Shown: positions 61,986 through 64,000 of the stretch, piece by piece
Position numbering within the stretch: the stretch's first letter is position 1
How the letters are laid out: every line of letters begins with the position of its first letter
Origin: JAGOFO01 sp964522105
GTDB lineage: Bacteria > Myxococcota_A > UBA9042 > DTJE01
Direction: 5' to 3'
DNA length: 64,000 nt
NCBI GenBank assembly: GCA_964522105.1
Contig: CAZFVA010000007.1
Coordinates: 54,040 to 118,039, forward strand
Made by a program: the position numbers and the translations under genes
Notes under the pieces: model-generated
What the model saw: the letters and a program-made list of their open reading frames with translations, nothing else
What the model was told of the DNA's origin: nothing
The model's database searches: none

Positions 61986-62996
61986 CTAAAGTGCCTCCGC
62001 CTTTGCATCCGAGTGGACGGCTTCGATACGAATGTCGGCAAGTTCGTCACGGGTAATGGCAAACGAAGCGCCGGTCAGTTTTTCTGCGGCCTGAATCAAC
62101 GACATGGCATCCAGACCGTGCCTCTTCATCAGATATGCCTTACTGGCACCATGTGAAAAAGTGTCCTGCAGGCCAAGTTTTATCAGTTTTTTCGAAATGT
62201 TAAGTTCGACGCACTTTTCAGCCACGACCGTGCCGAGCCCGCCATCAACGACGTGATTTTCCATCGTGATGATGCCGCGCGACCCACTGTTCAGAATGTC
62301 GCCAATGTCGGGATTGTTGAACGGCTTCAGCGTCGAAACGTGCACGTGGGTCAGGGACACTCCGCGCTGTTTCAGAGCCGTCACGGCACGCAACGCCTCT
62401 TCGGTACAGATGCCGCTTGTGACGACCGTGATATCAGACCCGGTCTGCAAAACGCGTGGACAATCCAGGCGCATCGGCTGGCCCGACGGAAACAGCCTCG
62501 CTATCTCGCCGCGCAACATCCGCACATAAACCGGCCCGTTGACCGAATACGCAACGTCCAGAACGCTCTCGACTTCAGTCGCATCGCCAACTTCCAGGAC
62601 CGTCATATTCGGCAGGGCCCGCATCACCGCAACGTCTTCAATAGCCTGATGCGTAGCACCGCCCGGCGTCATGATTCCGGGCAGAAAACCGAACATCTTG
62701 ACCGGCAGATTCGGGTACGCGACCGACATCGCTATCTGGTCGTACGCCCGGCGGTAAATGAAAACCGCAAACGTGTGTACCAGCGGCACAAATCCTTCAC
62801 GGCACAGCCCACCCGCCACTGACATCATGTTCTGCTCGGCGATGCCGCAGGAAATGAAGCGGTCAGGGTATGTGTCGCGGAACAGGTCGGCCTCGCACGA
62901 ACTTGTAAGATCCGCTGAAAGTACCAGCACACGCGGTTTGTCGGCAGCCCAGGACACAAGATTTGACGCATGGACACGGCTGACAATTTCCATCAT
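61986..62996 (-). CDS. Transketolase-like C-terminal subunit
   Basis: A 336-residue half-transketolase holding the pyrimidine-binding and C-terminal domains: VLSADLTSSC, FISCGIAEQNMMSVAGGLC (with the Glu that activates thiamine diphosphate), HTFAVFIYRRAYDQI, GGATHQAIEDVAVMRALPN, then ITMENHVVDGGLGTVVAEKC. It must pair with the N-terminal subunit encoded just upstream. ATG at 62996 overlaps its stop (ATGA), with GGCGGGGGA before it. Split transketolases occur in general sugar metabolism and in dedicated pathways such as D-apiose use. Confidence 0.9.
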   Translation of the reverse strand: MMEIVSRVHASNLVSWAADKPRVLVLSADLTSSCEADLFRDTYPDRFISCGIAEQNMMSVAGGLCREGFVPLVHTFAVFIYRRAYDQIAMSVAYPNLPVKMFGFLPGIMTPGGATHQAIEDVAVMRALPNMTVLEVGDATEVESVLDVAYSVNGPVYVRMLRGEIARLFPSGQPMRLDCPRVLQTGSDITVVTSGICTEEALRAVTALKQRGVSLTHVHVSTLKPFNNPDIGDILNSGSRGIITMENHVVDGGLGTVVAEKCVELNISKKLIKLGLQDTFSHGASKAYLMKRHGLDAMSLIQAAEKLTGASFAITRDELADIRIEAVHSDAKAEAL

Positions 62997-63913
62997 TTGT
63001 CCCCCGCCTGCCATTCTGAAAGCAATTCCTGATAAGCCTGTTTATCCGCCGCGCTTTTGAAGCGAAGATAATGTAATTTCGGGGCGTTACGACGCAGCAA
63101 TTCGATACCGTGGCAAGGATCGGTATGTGCAATCACGAACACCGGCCTGCCGTCGCGGGCCAGATCGGCAGGTCGCGCCAGCGCTTCAACGTCGTGACCG
63201 TCCACGTCAAAGGCACGCCCGCCAAACGCCAGGATGCGCGCCGCAATCGATTCAACCGACATCACTGAACTGACCGGTCCGTCGCACTGCTGCTGGTTGA
63301 CGTCCACATACACAAGCATATTATCCAGGCCGTGGTGCGACATGAACTGAATGGCTTCCCAGGTCATACCGATCTGGAATTCGCCATCGGACATCATAAC
63401 TACAACGCGACCAGTCGCGCCTTTCAACTTACGGCCAAGCGCCATGCCGACACCCTGACTGAGCCCCTGTCCCAGCGAGCCCGTCATTACTTCCATACCG
63501 GGCGAATGCTCGGCACCGATCATTTCCACCGAAGACCCGTCCAGATTGAACGAAAGCAGGCCGTCTGCCGCCATCCGGCCCGCCTCAATCAGCGCCGAAT
63601 ACAGCACAAGTGAATAGTGCGTCGGCGACAGAATGAAACGGTCGGTATCGTCCGTCACCCGACCGTGAAAATCGTTTCCAATCAGATACTTATCATTACC
63701 GGGCGAAGGTGTGCCCGGGAAAGGACGCGGCGCAATCGGACTTTCAACCGCACCTATCCGCAGTACCTTTTTATACAGAACGGACAGAATTTCAGCAGAC
63801 GAACAGGCCTGGCTCAGGTAGCCGCCGTCATTGCGCAGGGTATGCCCCAGTACACGACGACGAATTCCATCTGCCATAACCCGGGCATCTTTTTCCCATC
63901 CGGAATCAGCCAT
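62993..63913 (-). CDS. Transketolase-like N-terminal subunit
   Basis: A 306-residue half-transketolase holding the diphosphate-binding domain: GGYLSQACSSAEILSVLYKKV, GSLGQGLSQGVGMALGRKLK, and the thiamine motif MSDGEFQIGMTWEA...VDVNQQQCDG. Together with the C-half it transfers two-carbon ketol groups between sugars. ATG at 63913 chosen because GGTGG lies 4 nt upstream; an in-frame TTG at 63949 has no ribosome binding site. It is the first complete gene of the TK-N, TK-C, RuBisCO-like operon at the window edge; the operon may begin further upstream, beyond 64000. Confidence 0.9.
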   Translation of the reverse strand: MADSGWEKDARVMADGIRRRVLGHTLRNDGGYLSQACSSAEILSVLYKKVLRIGAVESPIAPRPFPGTPSPGNDKYLIGNDFHGRVTDDTDRFILSPTHYSLVLYSALIEAGRMAADGLLSFNLDGSSVEMIGAEHSPGMEVMTGSLGQGLSQGVGMALGRKLKGATGRVVVMMSDGEFQIGMTWEAIQFMSHHGLDNMLVYVDVNQQQCDGPVSSVMSVESIAARILAFGGRAFDVDGHDVEALARPADLARDGRPVFVIAHTDPCHGIELLRRNAPKLHYLRFKSAADKQAYQELLSEWQAGDK

Positions 63914-64000
63914 GCAACCACCAGTCCAGCCTTCAAAAACAGGCACCAAAGGCCGTCAAAATACAGGAAACTTACCTGATCGGCAAGATAGCAGGTTTTG

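Noticed and set aside
63972..64000. 3' end of a gene upstream of the transketolase operon (minus strand, reading KPAILPIR then TAA)
   Set aside because: Only eight codons are visible; another frame is equally open, so no claim is made.

Overview
This 64 kb window looks like a draft-assembled chromosome segment from a Gram-negative, probably anaerobic or facultative bacterium of the Myxococcota/Bradymonadota (former deltaproteobacterial) kind. Evidence for that placement: many lipoproteins whose lipobox is followed by a long Asp/Val/Thr-rich linker, a MopE-type protein with repeated Cys/Asp metal-binding motifs, a type IV pilin behind a sigma-54 promoter, a sigma-region-4-like regulator, and a four-subunit 2-oxoacid:ferredoxin oxidoreductase. 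The taxonomic placement is inference. Three runs of exactly 100 N (9004-9103, 18556-18655, 26319-26418) are scaffold gaps of unknown true length; two interrupt genes inside low-complexity coding sequence. No rRNA, tRNA, CRISPR array, insertion sequence or phage gene was recognised, and no gene-free stretch exceeds about 300 bp.

Layout. 0-5 kb: 5' end of phosphate acetyltransferase (minus), a Cys-rich lipoprotein overlapping an outer-membrane beta-barrel gene, RNase D, and an alpha/beta-hydrolase lipoprotein. 5-14 kb: NAD-dependent DNA ligase with an unusual insertion, polytopic membrane protein, SpoIID/LytB-domain protein, pilin, and an STT3-type oligosaccharyltransferase divergent from the pilin. 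14-18 kb: GH4 glycosidase, DegT aminotransferase and Gfo/Idh/MocA oxidoreductase in one run behind a promoter with an overlapping inverted repeat, then a sigma-region-4 regulator. 18-26.7 kb: giant MopE-like lipoprotein, GAPDH, a second polytopic membrane protein, and a PhaF-like phasin with a histone-H1-like tail. 26.7-37 kb: a long minus-strand series: KorDABC, GNAT, exported TldD-like protein, PP2C phosphatase, TPR protein, ExbD, TonB-like protein, MA-type metallopeptidase. 37-51.5 kb: HEAT-repeat protein, PBP4-type carboxypeptidase, FGE-domain lipoprotein, TPR-PEGA protein, aldo/keto reductase, phosphatidylserine synthase, beta-propeller lipoprotein, Tat-exported PIG-L deacetylase, MntP, two paralogous lipoproteins with a conserved leader, a further lipoprotein, a cyclase-family hydrolase and Tex. 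51.7-59 kb: PrmA, OPA-family sugar-phosphate antiporter, glycosidase-like lipoprotein, glutamate racemase, radical SAM/SPASM protein, Cys-rich lipoprotein. 59-64 kb: AbiE-type toxin-antitoxin pair, then an operon of split transketolase plus a RuBisCO-like protein.

How the genes fit together. Much of the window serves the cell envelope: exported lipoproteins, peptidoglycan enzymes (MurI, PBP4, SpoIID), pilus and a possible glycosylation enzyme, TonB/ExbD energy coupling, and phospholipid synthesis. Central metabolism is represented by Pta, GAPDH and Kor. The most unusual module is the translationally coupled transketolase N-half, transketolase C-half and RuBisCO-like protein (60.9-63.9 kb), which points to catabolism of an uncommon sugar or sugar acid rather than CO2 fixation. 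Other items deserving attention are the two lipoproteins whose leader is under visible purifying selection, the DNA ligase with two DLPLF motifs resembling sliding-clamp-binding peptides, the STT3/pilin pair, and a lone exported TldD homologue coupled to a PP2C phosphatase. Start codons TTG with strong GGAGG-type ribosome binding sites are common here.
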